From Caulifigura coniformis (GTDB lineage Bacteria; Planctomycetota; Planctomycetia; Planctomycetales; Planctomycetaceae), in assembly GCF_007745175.1 (NCBI RefSeq), contig NZ_CP036271.1, forward strand, positions 6,659,439-6,723,438: a DNA stretch of 64,000 nt, given 5' to 3'. Made by a program: the position numbers and the translations under genes. The notes under the pieces were generated by a model. The model saw nothing but the letters and a program-made list of their open reading frames with translations. It had not been told where the DNA came from and did not search any database. Within the stretch, counting starts at the first letter, position 1. Every line of letters starts with the position of its first letter. This document shows positions 54,539-63,421 of this stretch, piece after piece.

Positions 54539-55696
54539 ATGGCTCGGACGAGGCGTCGGAAGAATGTTGCTCTGCTCGTGGAGTCGTCCAACCGTTATGC
54601 GCGCGAGCTGCTGCATGGCATCCACAGCTTCATCCGTGAACGGTTCTCGTGGTCGATCCAGCTCACCGAACAGGGGCGTGGGCAGCTTCCGGTGGCTTGG
54701 CTGAAGAACTGGTCGGGAGATGGCATCATTGCGCGGATCGAGACCGAGGAAATCGCCGAGGCCGTTCGGGCCAAGAAGGTCCCCACCGTCAACGTCAGCG
54801 CCACGGGGCTGATGCCGGAGGCAGTCAGCGTCATTTCCGACAGCAGGCTCGCGATGCAGCTGGCCGTCGATCACCTGCTCGAACGGGGTCTCAAGACCCT
54901 GGCGTTCTGCGGCGACGCCCGGTTTCCCTGGGCCCACTCGCACGCCCAGAATTTTCAGCAGCACGCCGACGCCAGAGGAGCCGCCTGCTTTCTCTTTCCC
55001 GTCAACGTGGAAGACGCGCACCACCCGGATCGCGAACGGACGCGCCTCGCCGCCTGGCTGAAGAAGCTGCCCAAGCCTGTCGGCGTCGCCGCCTGCTACG
55101 ACGTCCGCGGACAACAACTGCTCGAGATCTGCCGTGAGCTGGGGCTCCAGGTTCCTGAGCAGGTGGCCGTCATCGGCTGGCACAACGACGAACTGCTCTG
55201 CGACCTGTGTGATCCGCCGATGTCGAGCGTGATTCCCAGCGCCCGGCGGGCCGGGTACGAAGCAGCCCAGATTCTCGATGACCTGATGGCCGGAAAGTTC
55301 ATCGAGCCCGGCACGCGGATGATCGCTCCGCTCGGGGTGGCGACGCGGCAATCGACCGACGTCGTCGCCGTGAACGATCCCCACGTGGCCGCGGCCGTCC
55401 GGTTCATCCGTGACCATGCCTGCGACGGAATCACGGTCAGCGACGTGGTGCAGGCGGCCGGCACCTCGCGCACGCTGCTGGAGCGGAGCTACAAGAAGGC
55501 GCTCGGGTCGACGATCCACGACGACATTCTGAACGTGAGGATCGACCGGGTGAAACGACTGCTGGCGGAGACCGATCTCAGCCTGCGCGTGATCGCCGAG
55601 CGCACGGGCTTTGAATATCCGGAATACCTCAGCGTCGCCTTCCGCAAACGAACCGGGATCAGCGCCCGCGACTTCCGGCTGGAAGCGAAGGGGTGA
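54539..55696 (+). CDS. XylR-type transcriptional regulator
   Basis: A 385-aa regulator with the XylR layout: a periplasmic-binding-protein/LacI-like sugar-sensing domain (about 8-275; KNVALLVESSNRYARELLHGIHSF, AVDHLLERGLKTLAFCGD, VAVIGWHNDELLCDLCDPPMSSV) followed by an AraC-type DNA-binding domain (about 285-385; ITVSDVVQAAGTSRTLLERSYKKALGSTIHDDI, VIAERTGFEYPEYLSVAFRKRTGISARDFR). It is divergent from the 16-gene glycan operon and is its most likely regulator, responding to a sugar released from the substrate. Confidence 0.93.
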   Translation: MARTRRRKNVALLVESSNRYARELLHGIHSFIRERFSWSIQLTEQGRGQLPVAWLKNWSGDGIIARIETEEIAEAVRAKKVPTVNVSATGLMPEAVSVISDSRLAMQLAVDHLLERGLKTLAFCGDARFPWAHSHAQNFQQHADARGAACFLFPVNVEDAHHPDRERTRLAAWLKKLPKPVGVAACYDVRGQQLLEICRELGLQVPEQVAVIGWHNDELLCDLCDPPMSSVIPSARRAGYEAAQILDDLMAGKFIEPGTRMIAPLGVATRQSTDVVAVNDPHVAAAVRFIRDHACDGITVSDVVQAAGTSRTLLERSYKKALGSTIHDDILNVRIDRVKRLLAETDLSLRVIAERTGFEYPEYLSVAFRKRTGISARDFRLEAKG

Positions 55697-55719
55697 CGGG
55701 CTTTTCGTGGGCGAAAAAG

Positions 55720-56027
55720 TTCACCACAGAGACACGGAGGGGCGGAGAAGAGGGAGTTCGCGGCTTAAAGGGCTGACCTCCGGTGAAGCCTCAGCCCCCA
55801 CTGAAGAAAAGGAGCAGTCAATCTCCTCGGCGACCATCCTCTTCAAGCCGAGTTCTTCTTCTTTCTCCAATCCTCTCCGCAACGACAGAGAGTCTCTCCA
55901 AGCGATCTCGCAGCGCCGCTGCCCCCTCCTTCCTTCTCCTCAAAAAAATCCACTCGCCATTCAACGGAGCCTCATCCCTCCACCCGCAATCTCCCTCTTC
56001 TCCCCTTCTCTGTGTCTCTGTGGTAAA
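55720..56027. mobile_element. 308-bp element with 37-bp terminal inverted repeats
   Basis: The ends (55720-55756 and 55991-56027) are inverted copies matching at 32 of 37 positions and begin TT(C/T)ACCACAGAGACAC. The inside has no gene, is pyrimidine-rich on the right side, and holds a hairpin GGGCTGA (55770-55776)/TCAGCCC (55791-55797). It fills the gap between convergent XylR-type and sulfatase genes. The shape fits a MITE-like non-autonomous element; a bidirectional terminator role is also possible. Confidence 0.6.
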
Positions 56028-56040
56028 CCCTTCCTGAAGC

Positions 56041-57888
56041 CTACTCCGCGCGGGCGGTGATTCTTTCGATCAGCCGCGGGACGTACTCCCGCATTCGCTG
56101 GGGCGTTCCTTCCGGCAGCGGGCTGTTCGCCTTGAGCTGGGCGACCACGTCGGCCGGCAGCGGGCTGAGCTGGTCAATCGAATTCAGCGCGAGAATGGCC
56201 GTCACGACGCCGTGGCCTCGTGGATTGGAAAGTTCCGTGAGGACCGGCAGTGCCGCCCGGCGTCCTTCGGCTCCGCAGAACCGGCCGAGCGCTTCGGCCG
56301 ACGCGATCCGCACACTGGCTGACGGATCGGACAGAAGCGACGTCAGTCGCGACTTCTCAGCGGCCACCGCCGATTCTCCCTGGCTCATCAGCCCCAGCAC
56401 GGCCCAGTACCGGCAGGCCGGAATCGACGATTCCAGCCCCTTCCGATTCTTGACGGCCGCTTCCGCATCGGACTTTGCGGGGACAAGGATCTGGTCCAGG
56501 AGCGCGGGAAGCCAGGAGGAGGCGGTTTCGGCCAGCATCACCGGGGGGCGGCCATCCGCCAGGTCGTGCATCTCGCACTCCGGCAGGAGTCCAAGGTCGC
56601 ACGACTCCTTCAAATGGACACCCAGCGCCTCGACCAGGCGATCGCCGATCCGGCGTCCCTCCGCAGTCGACACGAGATTGTTCACTTCATCCGGGTCGTT
56701 CTGCAGGTCGAACAGTGCTTCAGCCGGTTTCGGAAGGAAGAACGCAGCGTGCTGCGGAGGAAGCCCCCCCTTCTCGAACGCCGCCCGCCAGGCCTGCACA
56801 CCGGCCTGCCGGTACATGTAGGCGAGGTAACCTCCCTGCGGTTTTTCGGGAATGAAATTGCGGACATACACGTAGCGTCCATCCGTCACACTGCGCACAA
56901 CGTCGACCCGTTCATCCATCCGCCCGCGATAGCCAAACAGGTACTTCCGCGGCTCCGCGTTGAACTTTCCGAGGAACGGCTGCCCCTGCATGTTGGCCGA
57001 AGGCTTTACGCCGCACAGGCTGAGCAGCGTCGGTCCGAAGTCGACGAAACTCACGAGGCGCGGCGTCTCGCCGCCGGGCACATAGTCTGCCGGGCGCAGG
57101 TGCTTGAACTTCTCCGGAACGTGGAGCAGGAACGGCACGTGCAGGCCGCTGTTGAATGGGACGCGTTTGCTCCGCGGGAGTCCGCAGCCATGATCCGAGT
57201 AGAACCACACGATGGTGTCCTCGGCGAGTCCCGCGTCGGCCAGTTCCTTCAGCCGCTCGCCGACGAATGCGTCCATCGTGGTCGCGTTGTCGTAGTACTG
57301 AGCCCAATCCTCGCGGATCTCGGGAAGGTCGGGCTGATACGCGGGGACCCGCACTTTTGCGGGGTCGTGCGTCAGTTCCTTTCGCTTATGGACGCCGCTC
57401 TCGTGGGTGACCGTGTTGTTGAAGACCGCGAAGAACGGCTTTCCATCGGGACGGTTTTTCCAATGCGCCTTGTTCGAAGAGTCGTCCCACGCCTTGCCGT
57501 TGGGGACGACGTTGTAGTCGGTCTTCGAGTTGTTCGTGCAGTAGTAGCCGGCGTCGCGGAGGACCTGGGGGTAAAGCTTCCAGTCGGGCGGGAGCTTCAC
57601 CTCGCTGCGCATGTGCTCGGCCCCGAGCGAGGTCGCGTACATCCCGGTGATCAATGTCGTCCGGGCCGGTGCACAGACCGGGGCGTTGGACCAGCAGGTT
57701 TTGTAGCGGAGACTCTTTGTCGCAAAGGCGTCGAGGTGGGGCGTCGTGGCGAAGGTGTCGCCGTAGGGCCCGATGATGGGGCTCAAGTCTTCGCAGGTGA
57801 TCCAGAGCACATTCGGCCTGGACTCCTCCGCGGCAGAGGCCGGTCCGGCCAACAGAGACAGCAGGACAAAACTCAGGGCCAGTCTCAT
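56041..57888 (-). CDS. Exported sulfatase with C-terminal HEAT-like region
   Basis: A 615-aa Cys-type sulfatase. Signal peptide MRLALSFVLLSLLAGPASA. Activation motif CAPAR (Cys72-Arg76). Metal residues in WITCEDLSP and FYSDHGCGLPRSK. The branch resembles heparan N-sulfatase (sulfamidase)-like planctomycete enzymes. After the catalytic and C-terminal subdomains (to about 450) there is an extra alpha-helical region (CRYWAVLGLMSQGESAV, SVRIASAEALGRFC) that reads as HEAT-like repeats. It converges with the XylR-type gene across the inverted-repeat element and may belong to the same glycan-use region. Confidence 0.93.
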   Translation of the reverse strand: MRLALSFVLLSLLAGPASAAEESRPNVLWITCEDLSPIIGPYGDTFATTPHLDAFATKSLRYKTCWSNAPVCAPARTTLITGMYATSLGAEHMRSEVKLPPDWKLYPQVLRDAGYYCTNNSKTDYNVVPNGKAWDDSSNKAHWKNRPDGKPFFAVFNNTVTHESGVHKRKELTHDPAKVRVPAYQPDLPEIREDWAQYYDNATTMDAFVGERLKELADAGLAEDTIVWFYSDHGCGLPRSKRVPFNSGLHVPFLLHVPEKFKHLRPADYVPGGETPRLVSFVDFGPTLLSLCGVKPSANMQGQPFLGKFNAEPRKYLFGYRGRMDERVDVVRSVTDGRYVYVRNFIPEKPQGGYLAYMYRQAGVQAWRAAFEKGGLPPQHAAFFLPKPAEALFDLQNDPDEVNNLVSTAEGRRIGDRLVEALGVHLKESCDLGLLPECEMHDLADGRPPVMLAETASSWLPALLDQILVPAKSDAEAAVKNRKGLESSIPACRYWAVLGLMSQGESAVAAEKSRLTSLLSDPSASVRIASAEALGRFCGAEGRRAALPVLTELSNPRGHGVVTAILALNSIDQLSPLPADVVAQLKANSPLPEGTPQRMREYVPRLIERITARAE

Positions 57889-57983
57889 GGATCAGTCCTC
57901 GATGGCGGCGCGCGGGAATCGAGGGAACAGCTTACCGCAGTTGGGATTCGAGGGCACGGTGCCCGGTACTCGGGCAGGGCTGG

Positions 57984-58077
57984 TCACTTCTTCAAGATGG
58001 GCCAATTCATCGTTGGGTTGCGCCGTTGCCGCAAAATGACCTGCGGTGACGAGAGACGACCGACTGTGAAAAAGTGA
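57984..58077. repeat. Dispersed hairpin repeat, unit A copy 2
   Basis: Ends TCACTTCTTCA and TGAAAAAGTGA. The internal hairpin CGTTGCCGCA/TGCGGTGACG is kept with substitutions. It is 13 bp longer than copy 1 owing to an insertion just before the hairpin. Confidence 0.85.
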
Positions 58078-58110
58078 CGCGTCCCGCCCCAATCCCCACC
58101 CGCCAACGCA

Positions 58111-58152
58111 CTCCCGACTCCCGACTCCCGACTCCCGAGTACCGAGTACCGG
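58111..58152. repeat. 7-bp tandem array, CTCCCGA
   Basis: Four perfect CTCCCGA copies followed by two diverged GTACCG(A/G) copies. The same place in the first composite copy (near 4801-4830) has only degenerate traces, so the array has expanded or shrunk between copies. Confidence 0.85.
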
Positions 58153-58159
58153 GCCCCCC

Positions 58160-58390
58160 CGCGCAACCGCCCCCGTCATAGTGGAGGATCCCATGAACAC
58201 AACCACCACCAACCCGTCGTCACACAACTCGGCCCGGCCGGCTCCCTGTCCGCACCACCCACGCTCTCCCGATCCTTCCACTGAACTTCCGCAGGAAAAG
58301 AGGGCGAGGAGTACAGGACCACCCACACAACGCGCCCTCCTTGCTCCCCTCGACGTCAAACACCTCCGCAGTGGTCCCGATCCCTGCCCG
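58160..58390. repeat. Dispersed repeat, unit B copy 2
   Basis: Close match to 4830-5061, with one difference in the 119-bp core. Flanked on both sides by unit A copies in the same direction, unlike the first copy, which has A only on the left. Confidence 0.85.
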
Positions 58391-58416
58391 TGCCTGAGAG
58401 TTGCGCGCAAGGCTGG

Positions 58417-58498
58417 TCACTTTTTTCAGGATGGGCCAGTTCGTCGTTGCCGCAACATGACTTGCAGTGACAACAGACGACCTAATTGTGAAAAGTGA
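58417..58498. repeat. Dispersed hairpin repeat, unit A copy 3
   Basis: Ends TCACTTTTTTCA and TGAAAAGTGA. The central GTTGCCGCAA arm is kept, while its partner arm is more diverged (TTGCAGTGAC). Confidence 0.8.
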
Positions 58499-58616
58499 CT
58501 CGCCCTGGGTACTCGGGAGGCAGGAGGCGGGAACATTCGCGGGATCGGGCCCCGCATTTTCTGTCGGGTTGGCGTAAGATCAGCGAATCGCATGCAGCGG
58601 CCATGGGGAGGACGGG

Positions 58617-60830
58617 GTGGACTCGACGCTGGACAGGGCTCGATCGATGACGATGCGCTGGCTGCCGATCGCTCTCGGGCTGCTGATTCTGTTCTCGCCT
58701 CACCCGGGCCGCGGCCAGGAGACGTCCGGCGAAGACTTGGACCTCACGGTCAGCCAGATGCAGGCGGGCGGGTTCGTCTTCGACAAGGGGACGCGGCTCG
58801 TTTCCGATCCCCGGCTGAAGATCTCCTTGACTCCGATGTTCGAGACGTTGCGCACCCAGGCGCCGCTCAACCTCAATGTCCGGCTGCAGTGGAACGGGAG
58901 CGGATTGCTCGAGGGCCGGCTGCTCTGCGACATCTACGCTGCCGAGCGATACGTCGGCAGCTGGAGATCGCACGAGCTGGCCGTCAACAACGAGGTCCTC
59001 TCGTTCCCGCTGACCCTTCCGCCGTCTCCGCTGTACAACGGCCGCGATCCGTTCAATCTCCGCATCGCGTTCGAAGCGGAGGATCGCACGATCCTGATGG
59101 ACCAGCGTGATCTGCCAGTGGAGTCGACCTGGTCGCGCAACTTTGTTGTCGGCGTCGTTGCGCCGGAGAACGTGACGCGGATTTCAGGCTTTCGCAGCGA
59201 CAGCCAGACGCCGCAGGTCGCCGACATCTTTCAGCTGGCGAACTTCCACGACTTCCCGCTGCACGCGTCGCAGCTGGTCACCAACACCACTCCAGTGGTG
59301 AGCCGCGATTTTCCGCTCGACCCGCTGCGGCTCACGGCGTTCGACATGGTCGTCGTTTCACCCGAATCCCTGCGGGAACTGCGGCCCCCGCAGTGGCAGT
59401 CGCTGGCGACCTGGATTCGTGCGGGCGGGCGCGCCTGCCTCATTGCGACGATGGCCGTCCCCGAGAATCTGCGTCCTGCGTGGCGGGAACTGTTCAACGA
59501 GCAGCCGGGTGAAACATCACTGACGTTTTCCGACAAAGGCATCCCGGAGTTCGCGGCGGGGGGAACGTCCCTTCGGGCACGCATCGGATGCGGTCGGGTC
59601 ATCTGCCTGACGGAGCCGGCCAAGATCGATTCCCGCGCCTGGCTGCAGGATCTGCTGTGGTTGTACGGGATCCGCGACGCCGTCCAGTCGTCGATTCTGT
59701 CGACCGGCAAATGGACCATCGGAGCGCCGCCCAGCACAGCGGCGACGGTCGCCTTCCACCCGTTCGTTCCGGTGAAGAGGCCGCTCGCCGAGATGCGGCG
59801 TCCGCTGAATTCCCCGGAGGTGGGACGGATCTCGCCGATCACGATCTTCCTGCTGCTGGGCACCTGCCTGATGCTGATCGGCCCGGTCGACTACTTCGTT
59901 CTGGGGCGGCTGGGCATGCGGAAGATGACGTGGGTGTTCCTCCCGTGCGTGGCCATAGCGACAACCTGGGCGACGATGCGAGTTTCTCAGGGCGCGCTGG
60001 GAGCCAAAGACTACGCGCGCTCGGTGTCGGTGGCCGATCTCGACCGCATCGGGCGCGTCTGTCGTGTTTCGCGGTTCGAGCAGCGGTATGCGGGAACGGA
60101 AGCGATCCATCGACGGTCGCTGGGACCGTCTTTGCGGCTCGATTTCGAACGCCCGCTGCTGGGATGGAACGGAGCGTCGAATCCGCTCGTTCCGTGGACC
60201 ACCGTGCGGGGCGGGGACGATCAGTCGAACCAGCCGCCGCTGCGCTATTCCGGGAAGGTGACCGGCGGTTATGAGCTCCTCGAACCGATGTTCCAGTGGT
60301 CGCCCCGGCTGTTTCGCGAGACGACCTTCGGCGACGACGGGCGGATCAACTCGGCGCCGCTGCAGACGATCCGGTGGTCCGAACTCGAGAACCTGACGTG
60401 GGTCACGACGGACGGGAGGCGAAAGATCGCCGAGCTCGTTCACGAAGTTCTCCCCGAAGCGGCCGTCTACGTCCGATTCAGCAATCGCACCGCGAAGTGC
60501 GGCGATCCAGAACCTGAGGCGGCTCCGAACACGGTGACGCCCGCGCCAGTCGCCGAATCTCCGGAAGCTTTTATCCACCTGATCGGAAACGCGACGTCCT
60601 GTCAGAGGAGTTTTCTGGACACCAGCCTGATCTACGAACGTGCCGTCACTCGTCCCTTCGGGCTGTTCGGCCTGGTCCGGGAACGATCGCCCACGTGCGG
60701 CGCCGACCTGGAGGACTTTCAGTGGATCGACAGCGAAGATCCAACCGAGGCCGTCCTGATGATCCTGCTGCCCGGAGAAGACAGCGTGATTTATCGCCGC
60801 CGGCTGGCGCTCGCCGCTGCAGCGCGATGA
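58617..60830 (+). CDS. Large exported/membrane protein, unknown function
   Basis: A 737-aa protein with a signal segment (LPIALGLLILFSPHPGRG) and two membrane helices near residues 410-455 (ITIFLLLGTCLMLIGPVDYFVLG and WVFLPCVAIATTWATMRVS). The N-terminal 400 residues and the C-terminal 280 would be extracytoplasmic. The region FDMVVVSPESLRELRPPQWQSLATWIRAGGRACLI resembles the glutamine-amidotransferase-like or DUF4159-like pieces seen in planctomycete MoxR/DUF58 operon proteins, but no such partners are visible here. GTG start at 58617 has GGGAGGAC upstream; ATG at 58647 is an alternative. Confidence 0.75.
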   Translation: MDSTLDRARSMTMRWLPIALGLLILFSPHPGRGQETSGEDLDLTVSQMQAGGFVFDKGTRLVSDPRLKISLTPMFETLRTQAPLNLNVRLQWNGSGLLEGRLLCDIYAAERYVGSWRSHELAVNNEVLSFPLTLPPSPLYNGRDPFNLRIAFEAEDRTILMDQRDLPVESTWSRNFVVGVVAPENVTRISGFRSDSQTPQVADIFQLANFHDFPLHASQLVTNTTPVVSRDFPLDPLRLTAFDMVVVSPESLRELRPPQWQSLATWIRAGGRACLIATMAVPENLRPAWRELFNEQPGETSLTFSDKGIPEFAAGGTSLRARIGCGRVICLTEPAKIDSRAWLQDLLWLYGIRDAVQSSILSTGKWTIGAPPSTAATVAFHPFVPVKRPLAEMRRPLNSPEVGRISPITIFLLLGTCLMLIGPVDYFVLGRLGMRKMTWVFLPCVAIATTWATMRVSQGALGAKDYARSVSVADLDRIGRVCRVSRFEQRYAGTEAIHRRSLGPSLRLDFERPLLGWNGASNPLVPWTTVRGGDDQSNQPPLRYSGKVTGGYELLEPMFQWSPRLFRETTFGDDGRINSAPLQTIRWSELENLTWVTTDGRRKIAELVHEVLPEAAVYVRFSNRTAKCGDPEPEAAPNTVTPAPVAESPEAFIHLIGNATSCQRSFLDTSLIYERAVTRPFGLFGLVRERSPTCGADLEDFQWIDSEDPTEAVLMILLPGEDSVIYRRRLALAAAAR

Positions 60831-60849
60831 GCGTCTTCGAACGAGGCCG

Positions 60850-62874
60850 TCAGAGTCCGTGGATCTGCCGGATGATCGTCGGATCGGTCAGAGTGCGGTC
60901 TTCGGCCAAGAGCATGGCCTTGCTGAGAATAATCGACAGCGTGCGATCCCCCTCGAAGGGGAGGAACACGCCCTCTTCTTTGGCGACGGCCCCGCTGTCG
61001 GGCACGATGCACAGGTACTGGTCGTTCGGCTCCATCAGGATGTTTCCGCTGCCGAGGTGAATCTTGTAGGTGCGGAGATCGCCGCGAACGACCAGGAACT
61101 TCTCGCTGAAGGAGCACCGCGGCCCGATCTTGAGACGCGGGACGAGACGCTCGAGCACATGCTTGCGCGTCTGCGCTGTGGGAGTGAGGTCCCCAAACGA
61201 AAAGTTCTGCCAATATTCGCGATATCGCCCTCCGGGGCCGCCGTCCGCCCAGGTCGGATCGTTGCCGACACTCGCGACGCCCACGAACAGATCGACGTCG
61301 CGCATCAGTTCCGAGAAGACAATCGGCGGAATCATTTCCAGGGGGAGCGGCTCGTTGTACGGATGCGCCAGACCTTCGGTGACGAACCGCCCACCGGTGG
61401 CATGGGCGACATGAAGATCGGCTTCGAGCCGGTAAAACCGCACCTGATCGGTGGAGAGGTACAGGTAGACGCCGGCGTCGGTCGTATCGACGCCATACGC
61501 ATCGCCGACCGTGTCGACCCAGAACTCAGCCCGCAGACCCCAGGTTTCGAGGCGTCTTGTCGGCGCGGAGTAATCCGCATCGACCATCAACCGCAGTTTG
61601 TTCGACCACCCGCGCGCCGCACATAGGGCATTGAACTGGTGCTGCCGGAGAATATGGGCCGCATAGCGATTGGAATACGTCTGCGTACGGCGTTCGGCAT
61701 CGGTCAGCAGGTAGACCTCGCGATGGGCCTGTTTGAACGGCTGGCGGACTTCGTGCCGTTCGAGCCAGCCGCGCCAGGTGAGGACGTCGTCCATCGGCCG
61801 TCCGATGGGATGCCACAGCTCGACCGTCGTTCCTTCGGCGTCGATCCAGTCGATCGGCTGGTCGTCGACATCGACGACGCCCTCCTCTGTCCAGACGCCG
61901 CTTGTCTCGAGGCCGGTGTTCCGAAACACCCACACCAGCCGCCGGGCGAGAATGCCGACGAGCGGATGGTCGAGATAACGCTGGCGCCAGACGTCGGTCG
62001 GCCAGCGCCTTTCTTGCAGAAAAAGGCCATCGAGCCGCTCGCGCTGGGCGGTGAACATCTTCTCGATGTCTTTGGCAGCAGACTTGAGATCTTTCAGTTC
62101 GTCCGCGAAGTCGTTCCTGATGGCGGCCGGAACTGATTTCTGAATCCGGCCGTCCCCTTTGCGCCAGGCCAGTGTGGTGCGGCCGGAATCACCGACGGTC
62201 AGTTCGGCCGTGAATTCTCCAAGTGCCTCTTCCAGGCGGCCGACGGATGTGAGTCCATAGGTCGGGACAGCCAGCTCTTCCAGTTCTTCCCGGGTAATGC
62301 CGAGTCGAACGGCCGTCGCTTCCAGGGCTTTTTCAATCTCCTTCTGGACGGAGGCCATCTTGACCCGCGCCTTGAGATAACTCAGCCGGGCGATTGCCGT
62401 CACCGAGGGAAGCTGGCCCAGGACGTAAATGCAGGCGTTCCCGACCTTCGTCGATCGCGAACCGACGGAGGGAAGTTTCCGGAACGTCGAGATCGCCAGG
62501 GGGCCGAGAAGCGACTGCAGAGTTTCGCTCGCCGACGGCAGAACCATCCAGACGAGCCCCTTGAGGACATCGCAATTGGCGCCGATCAGCGCCAGCGGAT
62601 GGCGTGAATCGGGACCTGGCCGCTCGACCGGATCGTTCACTCTTGGGAACCAATCCGCCAGCCGACGCTCGAACTCTTCGGCCCCCAGGTGACGGACGAG
62701 GTCGGCCGCCTGCTTCAGCCAGCGCGTCGACGGCTTCGAGGCGGAAGCGGTCTGCGCATGCGTGATGACCTCAAACCAGTTCTGGCGAATGTCGGACGGG
62801 GACGATTCGATGTCGACAACCGCCACGTTCGTCCAGGCGTCGCCTGGAAAGAGCAGGAGTCGTGGTGGCTGCAT
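60850..62874 (-). CDS. DUF4132 domain protein
   Basis: A 674-aa cytoplasmic protein whose C-terminal two-thirds match the DUF4132/MolR-type family: TTVELWHPIGRPMDDVLTWRGWLERHEVRQPFKQAHREVYLLTDAER, then SNRYAAHILRQHQFNALCAARGW. The end (HLGSGNILMEPNDQYLCIVPD) also fits. Family members such as E. coli YehI are about 1200 aa, so this one has a shorter N-terminal part. Function unknown. It lies seven bases after a small gene and its start has GGAGG eleven bases upstream. It converges with the membrane-protein gene. Confidence 0.82.
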   Translation of the reverse strand: MQPPRLLLFPGDAWTNVAVVDIESSPSDIRQNWFEVITHAQTASASKPSTRWLKQAADLVRHLGAEEFERRLADWFPRVNDPVERPGPDSRHPLALIGANCDVLKGLVWMVLPSASETLQSLLGPLAISTFRKLPSVGSRSTKVGNACIYVLGQLPSVTAIARLSYLKARVKMASVQKEIEKALEATAVRLGITREELEELAVPTYGLTSVGRLEEALGEFTAELTVGDSGRTTLAWRKGDGRIQKSVPAAIRNDFADELKDLKSAAKDIEKMFTAQRERLDGLFLQERRWPTDVWRQRYLDHPLVGILARRLVWVFRNTGLETSGVWTEEGVVDVDDQPIDWIDAEGTTVELWHPIGRPMDDVLTWRGWLERHEVRQPFKQAHREVYLLTDAERRTQTYSNRYAAHILRQHQFNALCAARGWSNKLRLMVDADYSAPTRRLETWGLRAEFWVDTVGDAYGVDTTDAGVYLYLSTDQVRFYRLEADLHVAHATGGRFVTEGLAHPYNEPLPLEMIPPIVFSELMRDVDLFVGVASVGNDPTWADGGPGGRYREYWQNFSFGDLTPTAQTRKHVLERLVPRLKIGPRCSFSEKFLVVRGDLRTYKIHLGSGNILMEPNDQYLCIVPDSGAVAKEEGVFLPFEGDRTLSIILSKAMLLAEDRTLTDPTIIRQIHGL

Positions 62875-62881
62875 GCGACGT

Positions 62882-63271
62882 TCAGCCTCCGACGAGCGGC
62901 GTCAGCTTGAGGAAGGTAACGCTGGTCGCGGGAGCTTCGCCCACGTTGGGACGAAGTTGAATCGTCTGGTCGAGACGTTCGACCTGCCGGTCATCCACCA
63001 GGATCAGCACGCGGTTCTGGCGAAATGCTTCGCAGGCGGTCTGGAACTGCGCCTTCCAGTCGATATCGCGTCGACCGGCGGCGGTCCGATCGGCGGAAGG
63101 ATCGACGAGGCCCTGGAACTTCTCCTTCTTCTTCAGGTTGTAGTCCTGGACTTCCTGGTAGACGCGGCCGCGGATCAACTCTTCGACCGTGATGGTTTCG
63201 GTCAGGAAGTCGACGACGGATTCGCTGACGGCCCGGCCGTCAGTTGTTTCATCGCGAATGGTCAGTTGCAT
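62882..63271 (-). CDS. Small protein in operon with DUF4132 gene, unknown function
   Basis: A 129-aa protein: QLTIRDETTDGRAVSESVVDFLTETITVEELIRGRVYQEVQDYN, then a linker and QTACEAFRQNRVLILVDDRQVERLDQTIQLRPNVGEAPATSVTFLKLTPLVGG. No known domain. The C-terminal part has the look of a small beta/alpha domain. AAGGACG precedes the start. Its short spacing to the DUF4132 gene suggests the two act together. Confidence 0.75.
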   Translation of the reverse strand: MQLTIRDETTDGRAVSESVVDFLTETITVEELIRGRVYQEVQDYNLKKKEKFQGLVDPSADRTAAGRRDIDWKAQFQTACEAFRQNRVLILVDDRQVERLDQTIQLRPNVGEAPATSVTFLKLTPLVGG

Positions 63272-63354
63272 GGAGGCGTCCTTGCGGGATTACGGATTTC
63301 CTGATGGTAATCCGCAATCGGGGGCGCGCGGTAGGTGGGGGCTTCCAAAGCAAA

Positions 63355-63385
63355 GCACCCCGGCTGCTGAAAGCAGCCGGGGTGC
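63355..63385 (-). terminator. Strong hairpin terminator
   Basis: GCACCCCGGCTGC, a 5-base loop, GCAGCCGGGGTGC: a perfect 13-bp stem. On the minus strand it is followed by TTTGCTTTGG. It lies 37 bp after the pilin-like gene and before the small DUF4132-partner gene, so it ends the pilin-like transcript. Confidence 0.8.
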
Positions 63386-63421
63386 ATAGGACGTTGACGC
63401 CGGGCTAAGGGCGACGACGGA

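Larger units (their letters stand above)
57889..58616. other. 728-bp intergenic region holding composite repeat A-B-A
   Basis: Separates the divergent sulfatase and membrane-protein genes. It is mostly repeat: unit A (57984-58077), a 7-bp tandem array (58111-58152), unit B (58160-58390) and a third unit A (58417-58498), all in one orientation. Small open frames here follow the repeats and are not supported as genes. Promoters for both flanking genes must lie here but were not identified. Confidence 0.8.

Noticed and set aside
56566-58077. 503-aa open frame opposite the second sulfatase and running into repeat unit A
   Set aside because: Antisense artefact; its end is made of repeat sequence.
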